In this document: in pieces, positions 23,278 through 31,000 of the stretch
Position numbering within the stretch: the stretch's first letter is position 1
Layout of the letters: the number at the start of each line of letters is the position of its first letter
NCBI RefSeq assembly: GCF_900113125.1
Contig: NZ_FOOG01000043.1
Location: forward strand, 1 to 32,305
Direction: 5' to 3'
DNA length: 32,305 bases
Source of the DNA: Halobacillus alkaliphilus
GTDB lineage: Bacteria > Bacillota > Bacilli > Bacillales > Halobacillaceae
The notes under the pieces: generated by a model
The model's input: the letters and a program-made list of their open reading frames with translations, nothing else
Database searches by the model: none
Told to the model about the DNA's origin: nothing
Made by a program: the position numbers and the translations under genes

Positions 23278-24012
23278 CTAGTTTTGGATCGGTGGAAGAT
23301 TTGAAACCTTCTTTCCTTTAACTGAACAATGAAAATCCCCCTGATTCGTAATCGCACCATAAAATATATTCTCAATAGAAGTTATACCGCAAGCTCTCAA
23401 TTGGTTCTCCAACCAATCTTCATTTTTATCCAGACGCTTCAAAATATCTTTTTGCAATTTACCGTCCAAAATTAGTGGAATGTCATAACCCCCACCCCTA
23501 TATGGAAGGTGAAAATCCTCCCTCGTAATTCTTTCTTTTTCTGACTTTAATTTCACAGACATTGATCCGTTCGCTTCAATCAGGGCTAATTCGACAACGT
23601 TAATGTGGTACACATCCTTTTCCCGAAGCATTTGAAGGATATTATCGATAGAATAGTTAATGCTCTTAATGTTCTTTTCGACGATTTCTCCATTGAAAAC
23701 CACCACGGTTGGTTCAAATGTTAAGAGCTTTCCCAGTTTGCGGTTTCTTAGTTTACTCCATACAATAAACTTCTGTAGTAAAGCAATCGCAATCATAGCT
23801 ACTACAGTATGGATATGATTAATATTCGGATCGGCAATATCAGCCCCAACGACTGAACCGAGTACAAGAACCACCAGAAAATCAAAGACGGGCAATTCAC
23901 CTATTGATCTTTTCCCCATAAACAACCCTATGGCCAGTAAGAACGGTAGGATTGTTACAATTCTGCCTAAAACCTTAAGTAAATCCCACAATAAATCCAA
24001 TTGAATCACCAC
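23278..24012 (-). CDS. DUF421 (YetF-like) membrane protein
   Basis: A 244-residue protein with two or three N-terminal membrane helices (residues about 8-32, 43-58 and 66-84) and a cytoplasmic part. The signatures GKRSIGELPVFDFLVVLVLGSVVG and GEIVEKNIKSINYSIDNILQMLREKDVY fit the DUF421 / YetF-YcaP family. Some relatives act in spore membranes, but no function can be assigned here. The start is unsure: GTG at 24012 overlaps the AGGTGG ribosome site, and a TTG at 24000 is better spaced. It is convergent to the DUF302 gene across repeat unit 3, and divergent from cstR. Confidence 0.85.
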   Translation of the reverse strand: MVIQLDLLWDLLKVLGRIVTILPFLLAIGLFMGKRSIGELPVFDFLVVLVLGSVVGADIADPNINHIHTVVAMIAIALLQKFIVWSKLRNRKLGKLLTFEPTVVVFNGEIVEKNIKSINYSIDNILQMLREKDVYHINVVELALIEANGSMSVKLKSEKERITREDFHLPYRGGGYDIPLILDGKLQKDILKRLDKNEDWLENQLRACGITSIENIFYGAITNQGDFHCSVKGKKVSNLPPIQN

Positions 24013-24068
24013 CTATACGTAGGTTTGCTTACCACATAATGTTTTATCCATATTCTTTAATCCACCTG

Positions 24069-24097
24069 TTGACATTATACCTTACGGGGTATATTAT
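24069..24097 (+). promoter_or_regulatory. SigA promoter of the cstR operon with operator in its spacer
   Basis: TTGACA (24069-24074), a 17-base spacer and TATTAT (24092-24097). The spacer contains the palindrome ATACC-N6-GGTAT (24077-24092), the likely CstR operator, so a bound repressor would block RNA polymerase. This arrangement indicates autoregulation. Confidence 0.85.
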
Positions 24098-24156
24098 TAG
24101 TCATGTACTGTTCAAAACACAGCAAACAAAATCTTCATTAAGGGAGGGGTATCAAC

Positions 24157-24414
24157 ATGGAGTACAACGAAGCCATGAAGAACAGAGTTAAGCGTCTGGA
24201 AGGACAATTGAGAGGCGTTTTAAGAATGATGGAAGAAAATAAAGATTGCAAAGACGTAATCACTCAGCTGTCTGCTTCCAGAAGTGCACTTGATCGTACC
24301 ATCGGTTTAGTCGTCAGCTCCAACCTTGTGGAGTGCATTCAGGAATCAAGTGATAACCAAAACACAGAAGATTCCATCAACGAAGCTGTGCAGCTTCTAG
24401 TTAAAAGCCGATAA
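24157..24414 (+). CDS. cstR: CstR, persulfide-sensing CsoR-family repressor
   Basis: An 85-residue, all-helical CsoR/RcnR-family repressor, similar to Bacillus YrkD. It has KNRVKRLEGQLRGVLRMMEE and the two cysteines Cys31 and Cys60, at the positions used by Staphylococcus CstR. Copper-sensing CsoR proteins carry a histidine four residues before the second cysteine. Here that residue is Asn56, so metal sensing is unlikely and di- or trisulfide crosslinking by persulfides is expected. First gene of the sulfur operon, behind an operator-bearing promoter. GGGAGGGG lies before the ATG. Confidence 0.92.
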   Translation: MEYNEAMKNRVKRLEGQLRGVLRMMEENKDCKDVITQLSASRSALDRTIGLVVSSNLVECIQESSDNQNTEDSINEAVQLLVKSR

Positions 24415-24430
24415 TTTTTTAATAATTTAA

Positions 24431-24446
24431 ATACCCATACATGTAT
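24431..24446. promoter_or_regulatory. Degenerate CstR-like site before the DsrE gene
   Basis: ATACC-N6-TGTAT differs by one base from the operator pattern. It lies 30 bases before the DsrE-like start. It could be chance in an A/T-rich gap. Confidence 0.3.
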
Positions 24447-24475
24447 ATGTATAATTAAATTCTAGGAGGATAAAG

Positions 24476-24955
24476 ATGTCTGAAACAAAATCAACTAATA
24501 TCATCTTGTTCAGCGGAGATTATGATAAAGCGATGGCCGCTTATATTATTGCTAACGGGGCAGCGGCTTACGATCATAACGTGACCATTTTCCACACATT
24601 CTGGGGGTTAAACGCTCTGCGAAAAGATGAACAAGTATCTGTTAAGAAAAACTTCATGGAAAAAATGTTTGGAAAAATGATGCCTAGAGGTGCCGATAAA
24701 ATGGGCATATCTAAAATGAACTATGCGGGCTTCGGTCCGAAAATGATTAAAGATGTCATGAAAAAACACAATGCTATGCCACTGCCTGACCTGATTGAAA
24801 TGGCGCAGGAACAGGATATTAACCTTGTCGCTTGTACCATGACCATGGATCTCTTAGGGCTTCAAAAAGAAGAACTGCTCGATGAAATTGAATATGCTGG
24901 TGTTGCTGCTTATATTGGTGATGCTGAAGACGGCAACGTAAATCTGTTTATTTAA
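24476..24955 (+). CDS. yrkE: DsrE/DsrF-like sulfur-carrier protein (YrkE-like)
   Basis: A 159-residue DsrE-fold protein of the DsrE2/peroxiredoxin-like group. IILFSGDYDKAMAAYIIANGAAAYDHNVTIFHTFWG forms the first beta-alpha-beta unit. The conserved cysteine is Cys120 in NLVACTMTMDLLGL, which likely carries sulfane sulfur. The gene order matches Bacillus subtilis yrkDEF. It follows cstR by about 60 bases, with AGGAGG before its start. Its probable partners are the rhodanese and TusA proteins encoded next. Confidence 0.88.
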   Translation: MSETKSTNIILFSGDYDKAMAAYIIANGAAAYDHNVTIFHTFWGLNALRKDEQVSVKKNFMEKMFGKMMPRGADKMGISKMNYAGFGPKMIKDVMKKHNAMPLPDLIEMAQEQDINLVACTMTMDLLGLQKEELLDEIEYAGVAAYIGDAEDGNVNLFI

Positions 24956-24971
24956 TAGGAGGTTAATGTAA

Positions 24972-25268
24972 ATGAAAACAATAAGCGCACAAAAACTGGA
25001 AGAAAAATTGAACAAAAATGAATCATTGAACCTCATTGACGTTCGTGAGGATGAGGAAGTAGCTGCCGGAAAAATACCTGGAGCTGCACATATCCCTCTC
25101 GGATCATTAGAAGCCCGTATAGACGAATTGGATCAATCCAAGGGCTATGTAATGATTTGCCGTTCCGGAGGCCGCAGCGGTCGTGCTGCACAGTTCCTTG
25201 AACAAAATGGCTTTGATGTAACAAACATGGACGGCGGCATGCTGGATTGGAACGGACCTACTGAATAA
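24972..25268 (+). CDS. Single-domain rhodanese sulfurtransferase
   Basis: A 98-residue rhodanese domain. LIDVREDEEVAAGKIPGAAHIPLG is the N-terminal half, and the active-site loop CRSGGR begins with Cys63, which would hold a persulfide. MDGGMLDW closes the domain. It likely moves sulfane sulfur from persulfides to acceptors such as TusA or DsrE. It is 16 bases after the DsrE gene, with AGGAGG before the ATG. Confidence 0.93.
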   Translation: MKTISAQKLEEKLNKNESLNLIDVREDEEVAAGKIPGAAHIPLGSLEARIDELDQSKGYVMICRSGGRSGRAAQFLEQNGFDVTNMDGGMLDWNGPTE

Positions 25269-25279
25269 TTGAATAAATT

Positions 25280-25296
25280 ATACCCTTTGGGGTTAT
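25280..25296. promoter_or_regulatory. CstR-like palindrome before the TusA-rhodanese gene
   Basis: ATACCC-TTT-GGGGTTAT lies inside the operon, immediately before the AGGAGG ribosome site of the next gene. The right half deviates slightly from GGTAT. No clear promoter accompanies it. Confidence 0.4.
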
Positions 25297-25310
25297 AGGA
25301 GGATAAATGG

Positions 25311-25877
25311 ATGGATATTAAAGCAGATCATTTATTAGATGCTAAAGGACTTGCGTGCCCGATGCCTATTGTAAAAACGAAAAAAATGATTAAAGACTTA
25401 AATTCTGGCGATGTAGTCGAAGTTCAGGCAACCGACAAAGGGTCTAAAGCGGATCTTCAGGCCTGGACCAAGAGTGCCGGTCATCAATATTTAGGAACCA
25501 TTGAAGAAGAAGGCACCTTAAAACACTACATTCGTAAAGCCAGTGATGAATCAGAAGAGAAATTGCACCCGGACACGGTAAATAATGAGGAGCTTTCTCA
25601 AAACCTGCAAAATGATAACGTACTTCTTCTCGATGTTCGTGAGTCAGCGGAGTTTGCATTCGAGCATATTCCGGAGGCTGTATCTATTCCACTTGGTGAA
25701 TTAGATGAGCGAATCAATGAAATTGACCAGACGAAAGATGTTTATGTGGTATGCCGCACAGGAAGTCGAAGCGATATGGCTTGTCAAAAGCTTACTGAAA
25801 AAGGTTTTGACCGGGTTTACAATGTTGTACCAGGAATGAGCGAGTGGTCCGGTGAAACGAAATCACTTCGTTCATAA
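25311..25877 (+). CDS. yrkF: TusA-rhodanese fusion sulfurtransferase (YrkF-like)
   Basis: A two-domain protein of 188 residues. The TusA domain (about 8-75) has LDAKGLACPMPIVKTKK with the sulfur-carrying Cys16. After a linker, the rhodanese domain (about 92-185) has LLLDVRESAEFAFEHIPEA and the active loop CRTGSR with Cys148. The fusion would hand sulfur between the two cysteines within one chain. Same order as Bacillus subtilis YrkF. Its TusA part is closely similar to the free TusA at 27107. Confidence 0.93.
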   Translation: MDIKADHLLDAKGLACPMPIVKTKKMIKDLNSGDVVEVQATDKGSKADLQAWTKSAGHQYLGTIEEEGTLKHYIRKASDESEEKLHPDTVNNEELSQNLQNDNVLLLDVRESAEFAFEHIPEAVSIPLGELDERINEIDQTKDVYVVCRTGSRSDMACQKLTEKGFDRVYNVVPGMSEWSGETKSLRS

Positions 25878-25895
25878 AATTTTTTAAACAAAAAT

Positions 25896-25911
25896 ATACC
25901 TTAGGGGGTAA
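25896..25911. promoter_or_regulatory. CstR-like palindrome overlapping the dioxygenase ribosome site
   Basis: ATACC-N6-GGTAA; the G-run AGGGGG also serves as Shine-Dalgarno 9 bases before the ATG at 25918. The match may be partly due to that G-run. Confidence 0.35.
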
Positions 25912-25917
25912 TTAGAA

Positions 25918-27048
25918 ATGGCAATAAAAGAAATTTCAGTTAAGGATTTAGCTGTAAAAGCACTTCAAAAAGAAGAACTATTTTTACTTGATGTCCGTAC
26001 AGAAGATGCATTCCAGGACTGGAAGATCGAAAGCGAGAATTTCACTTATTTGAATATCCCTTACTTTGATCTGCTGGATGGCGTAGAAGAAATTGAAGAT
26101 CAGCTTCCTAAAGATAAGGATATTGTAGTGGCCTGTGCCAAAGGCGGATCTTCTCAGATGGTCACAGAAATGCTGGATGACGCTGGATTTACAAACGTGT
26201 ATTCCTTGGAAGGCGGTATGAAAGCGTGGAGTGAACACTTAATGCCTGTTAAGGTCAGTGATCTTACGGACGGTGGCGAGCTTTACCAATTTGTACGTAT
26301 CGGTAAAGGCTGCTTATCTTACATGGTTGTATCCAACGGAGAAGCAGCTATTATTGACTCCACCCGTAAAACCGATGTATATGTGAATTTTGCGGAACAA
26401 ATGGGTGTGAAAATTAAACACGTATTTGATACCCATTTACACGCTGACCATATATCTGGAGGCAGAACAATTGCTCAGCAAACCGGGGCTGCTTACTGGC
26501 TTCCTCCAAAGGATGCAGAAGAAGTAACCTTTGATTATCAGCCATTACAAGATGGAGAAAAGGTGACCATTGGAAACACAACTATCGACATTCACGCTCT
26601 GTATTCACCAGGACACACCATCGGTTCCACATCATTTGTCGTGGATGATCAGTACTTGATGACTGGAGATATTCTGTTCATCGATAGTATCGGCCGCCCT
26701 GACCTGGCAGGAAAAGCAGATGATTGGGTCATGGATCTTAGAGAAACGTTGTATAAACGCTATAAAGATCTTTCAGATGAACTAATCGTGCTTCCTGCGC
26801 ACTTCATGATTATGGATGAATTAAACGAAGATGGAACAGTAGCCGAGAAGCTGGGTGTACTCTTTGAGAAAAACCATGGCCTGAATATCGAAGACAAAGA
26901 TGAGTTTAGAAAAATGGTAACAGAAAATCTTCCGCCACAGCCAAATGCTTATCAGGAAATCCGTGAAACCAACATGGGTAAAATTGATCCGGAAGAAGAA
27001 GAGCAGCGCGAAATGGAAATTGGTCCAAATCGCTGTGCCGTCCGCTAA
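25918..27048 (+). CDS. yrkH: Rhodanese-persulfide dioxygenase fusion (YrkH-like)
   Basis: A 376-residue protein. The N-terminal rhodanese domain (about 5-110) has [13 protein letters not shown] and the loop CAKGGSS with Cys73. The C-terminal metallo-beta-lactamase domain (about 120-330) of the ETHE1 type has DTHLHADH (His173, His175, Asp177, His178), PGHTIGS (His233) and LMTGDILF (Asp251). It probably oxidises glutathione- or bacillithiol-type persulfide to sulfite while the rhodanese domain handles thiosulfate. Domain order is the reverse of Staphylococcus CstB. The chain ends in NRCAVR, with a terminal cysteine of unknown role. Fits YrkH in the Bacillus cluster. Confidence 0.9.
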   Translation: MAIKEISVKDLAVKALQKEELFLLDVRTEDAFQDWKIESENFTYLNIPYFDLLDGVEEIEDQLPKDKDIVVACAKGGSSQMVTEMLDDAGFTNVYSLEGGMKAWSEHLMPVKVSDLTDGGELYQFVRIGKGCLSYMVVSNGEAAIIDSTRKTDVYVNFAEQMGVKIKHVFDTHLHADHISGGRTIAQQTGAAYWLPPKDAEEVTFDYQPLQDGEKVTIGNTTIDIHALYSPGHTIGSTSFVVDDQYLMTGDILFIDSIGRPDLAGKADDWVMDLRETLYKRYKDLSDELIVLPAHFMIMDELNEDGTVAEKLGVLFEKNHGLNIEDKDEFRKMVTENLPPQPNAYQEIRETNMGKIDPEEEEQREMEIGPNRCAVR

Positions 27049-27106
27049 TTAATTCTAAGATAAACAAAGATTTTGAAACTATACTATTTATTGGAGGTCA
27101 TTCCCT

Positions 27107-27334
27107 ATGAACGTAACAAAAATATTAGATGCCAAAGGTTTAGCATGCCCAATGCCAATTGTGAAAACAAAGAAAGCCATGAAAGAAGTTGAGAGCGGCG
27201 AAACGCTTGAAATCCACGCAACCGATCAAGGTGCGAAAAGTGACTTAACAGCCTGGGCTAAATCCAGCGGCCACGAACTTCTTGAACATGACGAAGAAGA
27301 CGGTGTATTTAAGTTCTGGATACAAAAAGGGTAA
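27107..27334 (+). CDS. yrkI: TusA-family sulfur carrier (YrkI-like)
   Basis: A 75-residue single TusA domain. ILDAKGLACPMPIVKTKKAM includes the conserved CPMP with Cys14; TDQGAKSDLTAWAKSSGHELL follows. It likely accepts sulfane sulfur from the rhodaneses. It is highly similar to the TusA part of the fusion at 25311, suggesting a local duplication. GGAGG lies before its ATG, and a hairpin terminator follows. Confidence 0.93.
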   Translation: MNVTKILDAKGLACPMPIVKTKKAMKEVESGETLEIHATDQGAKSDLTAWAKSSGHELLEHDEEDGVFKFWIQKG

Positions 27335-27344
27335 GGAATTTTTC

Positions 27345-27376
27345 AAAAAAGGGAACCGTATGTGGTTCCCTTTTTT
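27345..27376 (+). terminator. Intra-operon terminator between TusA and TauE/SafE genes
   Basis: GGGAACC and GGTTCCC form a 7-bp stem extended by six A and six T. The AAGGAGG of the next gene begins directly after the T-run, so partial termination would set a lower level for the membrane protein. Confidence 0.8.
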
Positions 27377-27393
27377 AAGGAGGTCGACCAAAA

Positions 27394-28170
27394 ATGGAAT
27401 TTGGATTAATTATTACTATCTTTCTTATCGGATTCGCAGGCTCTTATGTATCAGGAATGCTCGGCATAGGCGGGTCGATTATTAAATACCCGATGCTGCT
27501 TTATATCCCTCCGCTCGTAGGATTTACAGCTTTCACTTCCCATGAAGTATCCGGAATCAGTGCGGTTCAGGTTTTCTTTGCTACGATTGGAGGCGTATGG
27601 GCCTACCGAAAAGGTGGATACTTGAACAAGTCCCTCATTCTCTATATGGGAGTGAGTATCCTAATTGGAAGCTTTATAGGCGGATATGGCTCCAGATTCA
27701 TGCCGGAAAGCGGAATAAATCTTGTTTACGGTGTGCTCGCGTTAATAGCTACGATAATGATGTTTATCCCTAAAAAAGGCTTGGACGACCAAGCCCTTGA
27801 AGAAGTAGACTTTAACCGGACGCTCGCTTCATCTCTAGCTTTAATCGTTGGGGTAGGCGCAGGTATCGTAGGAGCTGCCGGCGCTTTCCTGCTCGTCCCT
27901 ATTATGCTTGTGGTATTAAAAATACCAACCAGGATGACGATTGCTTCTTCCCTCGCGATCACTTTAATCTCATCCATTGGGGCAACAATAGGTAAAGTTA
28001 CGACCGGCCAAGTTGAGTACTTTCCAGCGGCCGTTATGGTCGTAGCCAGTTTACTAGCAGCTCCCCTCGGAGCCATGGCAGGCAAAAAAATCAATACAAG
28101 AGTATTACAAACCATTCTTGCAGTGCTAATTTTAGGCACTACGATAAAAGTTTGGATGGATTTCTTTTAA
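27394..28170 (+). CDS. yrkJ: TauE/SafE-family membrane transporter (YrkJ-like)
   Basis: A 258-residue integral membrane protein with about eight helices. [20 protein letters not shown] near residue 22 and [20 protein letters not shown] near 152 are the two repeated TauE/SafE half motifs. The family exports sulfur-containing anions such as sulfite or sulfoacetate. In this context it may remove sulfite made by the persulfide dioxygenase, which is inference. Last gene of the cluster, behind an attenuating hairpin and followed by a strong terminator. Confidence 0.9.
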   Translation: MEFGLIITIFLIGFAGSYVSGMLGIGGSIIKYPMLLYIPPLVGFTAFTSHEVSGISAVQVFFATIGGVWAYRKGGYLNKSLILYMGVSILIGSFIGGYGSRFMPESGINLVYGVLALIATIMMFIPKKGLDDQALEEVDFNRTLASSLALIVGVGAGIVGAAGAFLLVPIMLVVLKIPTRMTIASSLAITLISSIGATIGKVTTGQVEYFPAAVMVVASLLAAPLGAMAGKKINTRVLQTILAVLILGTTIKVWMDFF

Positions 28171-28177
28171 GACACCT

Positions 28178-28211
28178 AAACAGCTGACCCTTTAAAGTCA
28201 GCTGTTTTTTT
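28178..28211 (+). terminator. Terminator after yrkJ
   Basis: AAACAGCTGAC and GTCAGCTGTTT form an 11-bp stem with an 8-base loop, followed by a T-run. Confidence 0.9.
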
Positions 28212-28351
28212 CTTAAATCTAAGTTCTGTTAAACGCTGTTGTTGATTTTTTCAGAAAAGGTTTATGAAGCTATAGGACTGGATTGTGTAAGACTAAGTTC
28301 GAGATATTGTGTGAAGAGAGGGGCTCCAGGGAACAACTCGCTTTCCGCGGC

Positions 28352-28408
28352 CCCTGCACGACGCAGGGTCGTTCGACGTTGCCACAGGACGTGGCGGCTT
28401 AGTCGAAC
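28352..28408. repeat. Nested multi-hairpin block in left module, copy 2
   Basis: Same block as at 22744-22801, with only a few differences: CCCTGC-GCAGGG, GTTCGAC-GTCGAAC and GCCAC-GTGGC pairs. Confidence 0.7.
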
Positions 28409-28770
28409 ATCCCTTGCGCTGAGTCTTCTCAGACTGGCGCATTCCGGGGCCTCACCTGTCACGTTCATCCCGCAGGAGTCTTCGCCGTTCCCTTCCGCCC
28501 CTTTGCGATCATTGAGAGCTCGAAATCCTTTATGAAATGCCTTCATATGAGGAAGAATAACCTATGTGATCAACAGTACCGAGTCTGTGCAGGGGATAAA
28601 CGGCGCTTTAGAAACATTTAAGACGATTTAAGGCTCCCACTTTTTTTAATGGCAAGGTCCATTCGCAAAATTTTAGTAGGGTTGGGGGAAATGATGAGAC
28701 TCCCGCGGAAGAAGGATCCAGGCGATACCCCATAGGGAGTGAAACGAGCGAAGAGGCTTGCCAGTTCCCC

Positions 28771-28900
28771 CGCTGGAAAGTGTTCAAATGTGGAATCACC
28801 CCGATAGACACGACCAGCATAAGCCGACCATCAAAAAGATTGTGGTTTTTCAATCCGTTGATGAGCGGCTGATGTCTCGAGTGGCTGGGTGATGGAACAA
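28771..28900. other. Unidentified insertion of about 125 bases within repeat unit 4
   Basis: In the other right modules GGAAAGCGAG runs directly into TTGTTTCC or TTATTTCC. Here GGAAAG is followed by TGTTCAAATG..., about 125 bases unlike the rest of the family, ending ...GGAACAAGAC before the module resumes. The outermost bases TGTTC and GAACA are inverted. It could be a remnant of a small mobile element; I do not recognise it. Confidence 0.5.
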
Positions 28901-29036
28901 GACAAGTTGTTTCCGTAGCCAGCCCTTCTCTATATGAGCAACGGGCCTAACTATCTCGAAACTGAGTCTTCAAGCATAGGTGGCTTATGTGTAAGAAGCA
29001 ACTTTGAGATTAAACTGGCTTATATATAAACATAAA

Positions 29037-29070
29037 AAAACTGCCGATCCGGTATTAGATCGGCAGTTTT
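29037..29070 (-). terminator. Terminator after ltaS
   Basis: AAAACTGCCGATC and GATCGGCAGTTTT form a 13-bp stem with a short loop, followed on the minus strand by a T-run. Confidence 0.9.
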
Positions 29071-29073
29071 CTA

Positions 29074-30990
29074 TTATTCTTCTTTTTTATTGTCTTCATT
29101 TAAAGTTTGGTCTGTGTTGACCATTTCGGTCTCATCAAGATAGCGCAGCAAGTCACCGTAAATTACAGAGTCAGAAACGCTAAGTTCCTCTTGCGCAGCT
29201 TTAAAGCCTTCTTCACAAGCTTTACCTTCGACCTCTTCTCCAGTTTCTCTGTCATAACAAACTCCCTGAATACCCACATATTCTTCATTCGCAAAATCAC
29301 CATCGCGGGTAATCATCATTTCACGACGATCTTTATTCAGCAAGTCCTGACCGAATTGCACAGGGTTCTCATCCTCAATACCAAGCAAGTTGGTAATCGT
29401 CGGACGAAGGTCAATTTGACCCCCAACGGTATGGTTAGTTTCAGAAGGAATGTCTTTACCATATACCAGCATAGGAACACGCTGTAACTGGAACTGTTCA
29501 TAAGCGTTGATATCTTTACCAAGGTATTCTCCCATTGCCTTCTGATGATTTTCTGAGATTCCGAAGTGATCACCATAGATTAAGAGAATCGTGTCATCAT
29601 AGAGTTCCGATTTCTTGAAATCCTCTACGAACTGTTTTAAAACTTCATCCTGATAGCGGATGGTCTGGAAATAACGGTTTAGCGTACCGCTGGATGTTTC
29701 GCCTTCCTCAATCATGATTTCTTCTTCAGGTAAGGAGAAAGGATAGTGGTTCGTCAGAGTAATCATTTTAGAATAAAATGGTTGATCCATTTCTTTCATT
29801 TTCTGAAGTGAATCTTCAAAGAAATACTCGTCCAGATAACCCCAACCATGAGATTTTTCCGGTGTTATTTCATAATCTTCTTTAGAGAAAAACTCATCGT
29901 AACCAAGGGAGTCGTACATGACGTTCCGATTCCAGAAAGTCTTATCGTTTGCATGCATGACATTCGTAAAGTAGCCATTCTCACTTAGCAGCTCAGGCAT
30001 AGCTTCATATTCATTTCCTGAGTGGGTGAAAAAGACAGCGCCACGGTTCAATGGATACATGGAGTTCGCTAATAGGAATTCAGAATCTGACGTCCGTCCC
30101 TGCTTCACCTGATGATAGAAGTTATCGAAGTATAAGCCTTCTTCTTTCAGGTCATTAAAGTATGGAGTAAGCTCTTCTCCATGAAGCTTGTTATCAACGA
30201 CGAAAGTTTGCGTACTTTCAAGCGAAATGGCAATAACGTTTTTACCTTCAGCTACCCCTTCCAGGCGGTTGCTCTCTTCTTTCTTCTGTTCATTCAGATA
30301 GTTGATCACTGGCACAAGTTCGTTACTGTCAGCCAGCGTTTTCTTCATTTCCGTCTTACCTTGCAGAACGGCATCATAGACATGGTAGTTTAACAGACCA
30401 ATATATTTCACCAGCATGGTACGGTCAAATGTACGCTCTAAAAGATCAGTTCGCTCTTCTTCAGCCCACTGCAAGTTGATCACAAACAATGGAATCGCAA
30501 TAATCGCAAGCAAAAATCCTTCGCGCCTTTTCGGTGTGAATTGACTTAATCGTGCAGGCTTCAGATAAAACAGGAAGAATGCAGCGACTAAAACATCAAC
30601 GAACAAAAAGACATCTGATGCTTCAAGGATCGTTTGAATACTGCCTCCCATTCCTGCCAGGTTCGCTACCTGATTTAACATAGGAATGGTGATAAAGTCG
30701 TTATATTCCCTATAAAAAAGAATGTTTACATACAACAGTAAAGATCCAAGAATATAGGAAACTAACATCCCCCGGCGTCCTGCCAGCAGTACTCCAATAC
30801 CAAAGATTAGAAAAATACTGCTTAGAGGGTTGAATGCAAGAATATTAGCTTCATTAGGGTTTTCTACATTTAAAGAGAAGATATTGCTTTGAATATATGA
30901 CATTTTCAGCCAGAATAAACCTATGACGAGGGCATAGACAGTTAATTTCAACAATGTGTTTTTGTTTAAATATTTTTTTAGTGTAAACAT
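29074..30990 (-). CDS. ltaS: Lipoteichoic acid synthase family protein (LtaS-like)
   Basis: A 638-residue membrane enzyme that polymerises glycerol phosphate from phosphatidylglycerol onto a lipid anchor. Five N-terminal membrane helices lie within residues 1-175. The extracellular sulfatase-like domain has the metal ligand Glu258 in ISLEST and the catalytic threonine Thr300 in QGRTSDSEF, the same number as in Staphylococcus LtaS. MHANDKTFWNRN and LIYGDHFG complete the active site. A long acidic C-terminal tail ends in NEDNKKEE. Bacillus has several paralogs (LtaS, YfnI, YqgS, YvgJ) and I cannot say which one this is. Single-gene unit with its own terminator. Confidence 0.92.
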   Translation of the reverse strand: MFTLKKYLNKNTLLKLTVYALVIGLFWLKMSYIQSNIFSLNVENPNEANILAFNPLSSIFLIFGIGVLLAGRRGMLVSYILGSLLLYVNILFYREYNDFITIPMLNQVANLAGMGGSIQTILEASDVFLFVDVLVAAFFLFYLKPARLSQFTPKRREGFLLAIIAIPLFVINLQWAEEERTDLLERTFDRTMLVKYIGLLNYHVYDAVLQGKTEMKKTLADSNELVPVINYLNEQKKEESNRLEGVAEGKNVIAISLESTQTFVVDNKLHGEELTPYFNDLKEEGLYFDNFYHQVKQGRTSDSEFLLANSMYPLNRGAVFFTHSGNEYEAMPELLSENGYFTNVMHANDKTFWNRNVMYDSLGYDEFFSKEDYEITPEKSHGWGYLDEYFFEDSLQKMKEMDQPFYSKMITLTNHYPFSLPEEEIMIEEGETSSGTLNRYFQTIRYQDEVLKQFVEDFKKSELYDDTILLIYGDHFGISENHQKAMGEYLGKDINAYEQFQLQRVPMLVYGKDIPSETNHTVGGQIDLRPTITNLLGIEDENPVQFGQDLLNKDRREMMITRDGDFANEEYVGIQGVCYDRETGEEVEGKACEEGFKAAQEELSVSDSVIYGDLLRYLDETEMVNTDQTLNEDNKKEE

Positions 30991-31000
30991 TGTAAAACCT

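Larger units (their letters stand above)
28268..28988. repeat. Composite TIR repeat, unit 4 (complete, with extra insertion)
   Basis: A unit of about 720 bases between the convergent yrkJ and ltaS genes. The left end carries GTAAGACTAAGTTCGAGATA and the right end CTATCTCGAAACTGAGTCTT. The left module pairs GGGGC...AGGGAAC with GTTCCC...GCCCC (about 28319-28502) and encloses the nested block at 28352-28408. The right module begins at about 28655 with GGTCCATT and GAGACTCCCGCGG. It is split near 28771 by about 125 unrelated bases before TTGTTTCCG...AGCCC resumes near 28906. No real gene is seen in 28212-29036. Confidence 0.72.

Noticed and set aside
25269-25298. Internal promoter TTGAAT-N18-TTATAG before the TusA-rhodanese gene
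   Set aside because: Its start point would fall on the ribosome binding site, leaving no usable leader.
27726-28139. Minus-strand ORF of 137 codons
   Set aside because: Antisense shadow of the TauE/SafE gene; low-complexity composition typical of the reverse of a membrane protein.
28239-28546. Overlapping ORFs of 94-98 codons on both strands
   Set aside because: Both run through the left module and its hairpins; the same sequence elsewhere (22662-22900) is not open over the same length, so coding is not conserved.
29107-29487. Plus-strand ORF of 126 codons
   Set aside because: Antisense shadow of the C-terminal part of ltaS.
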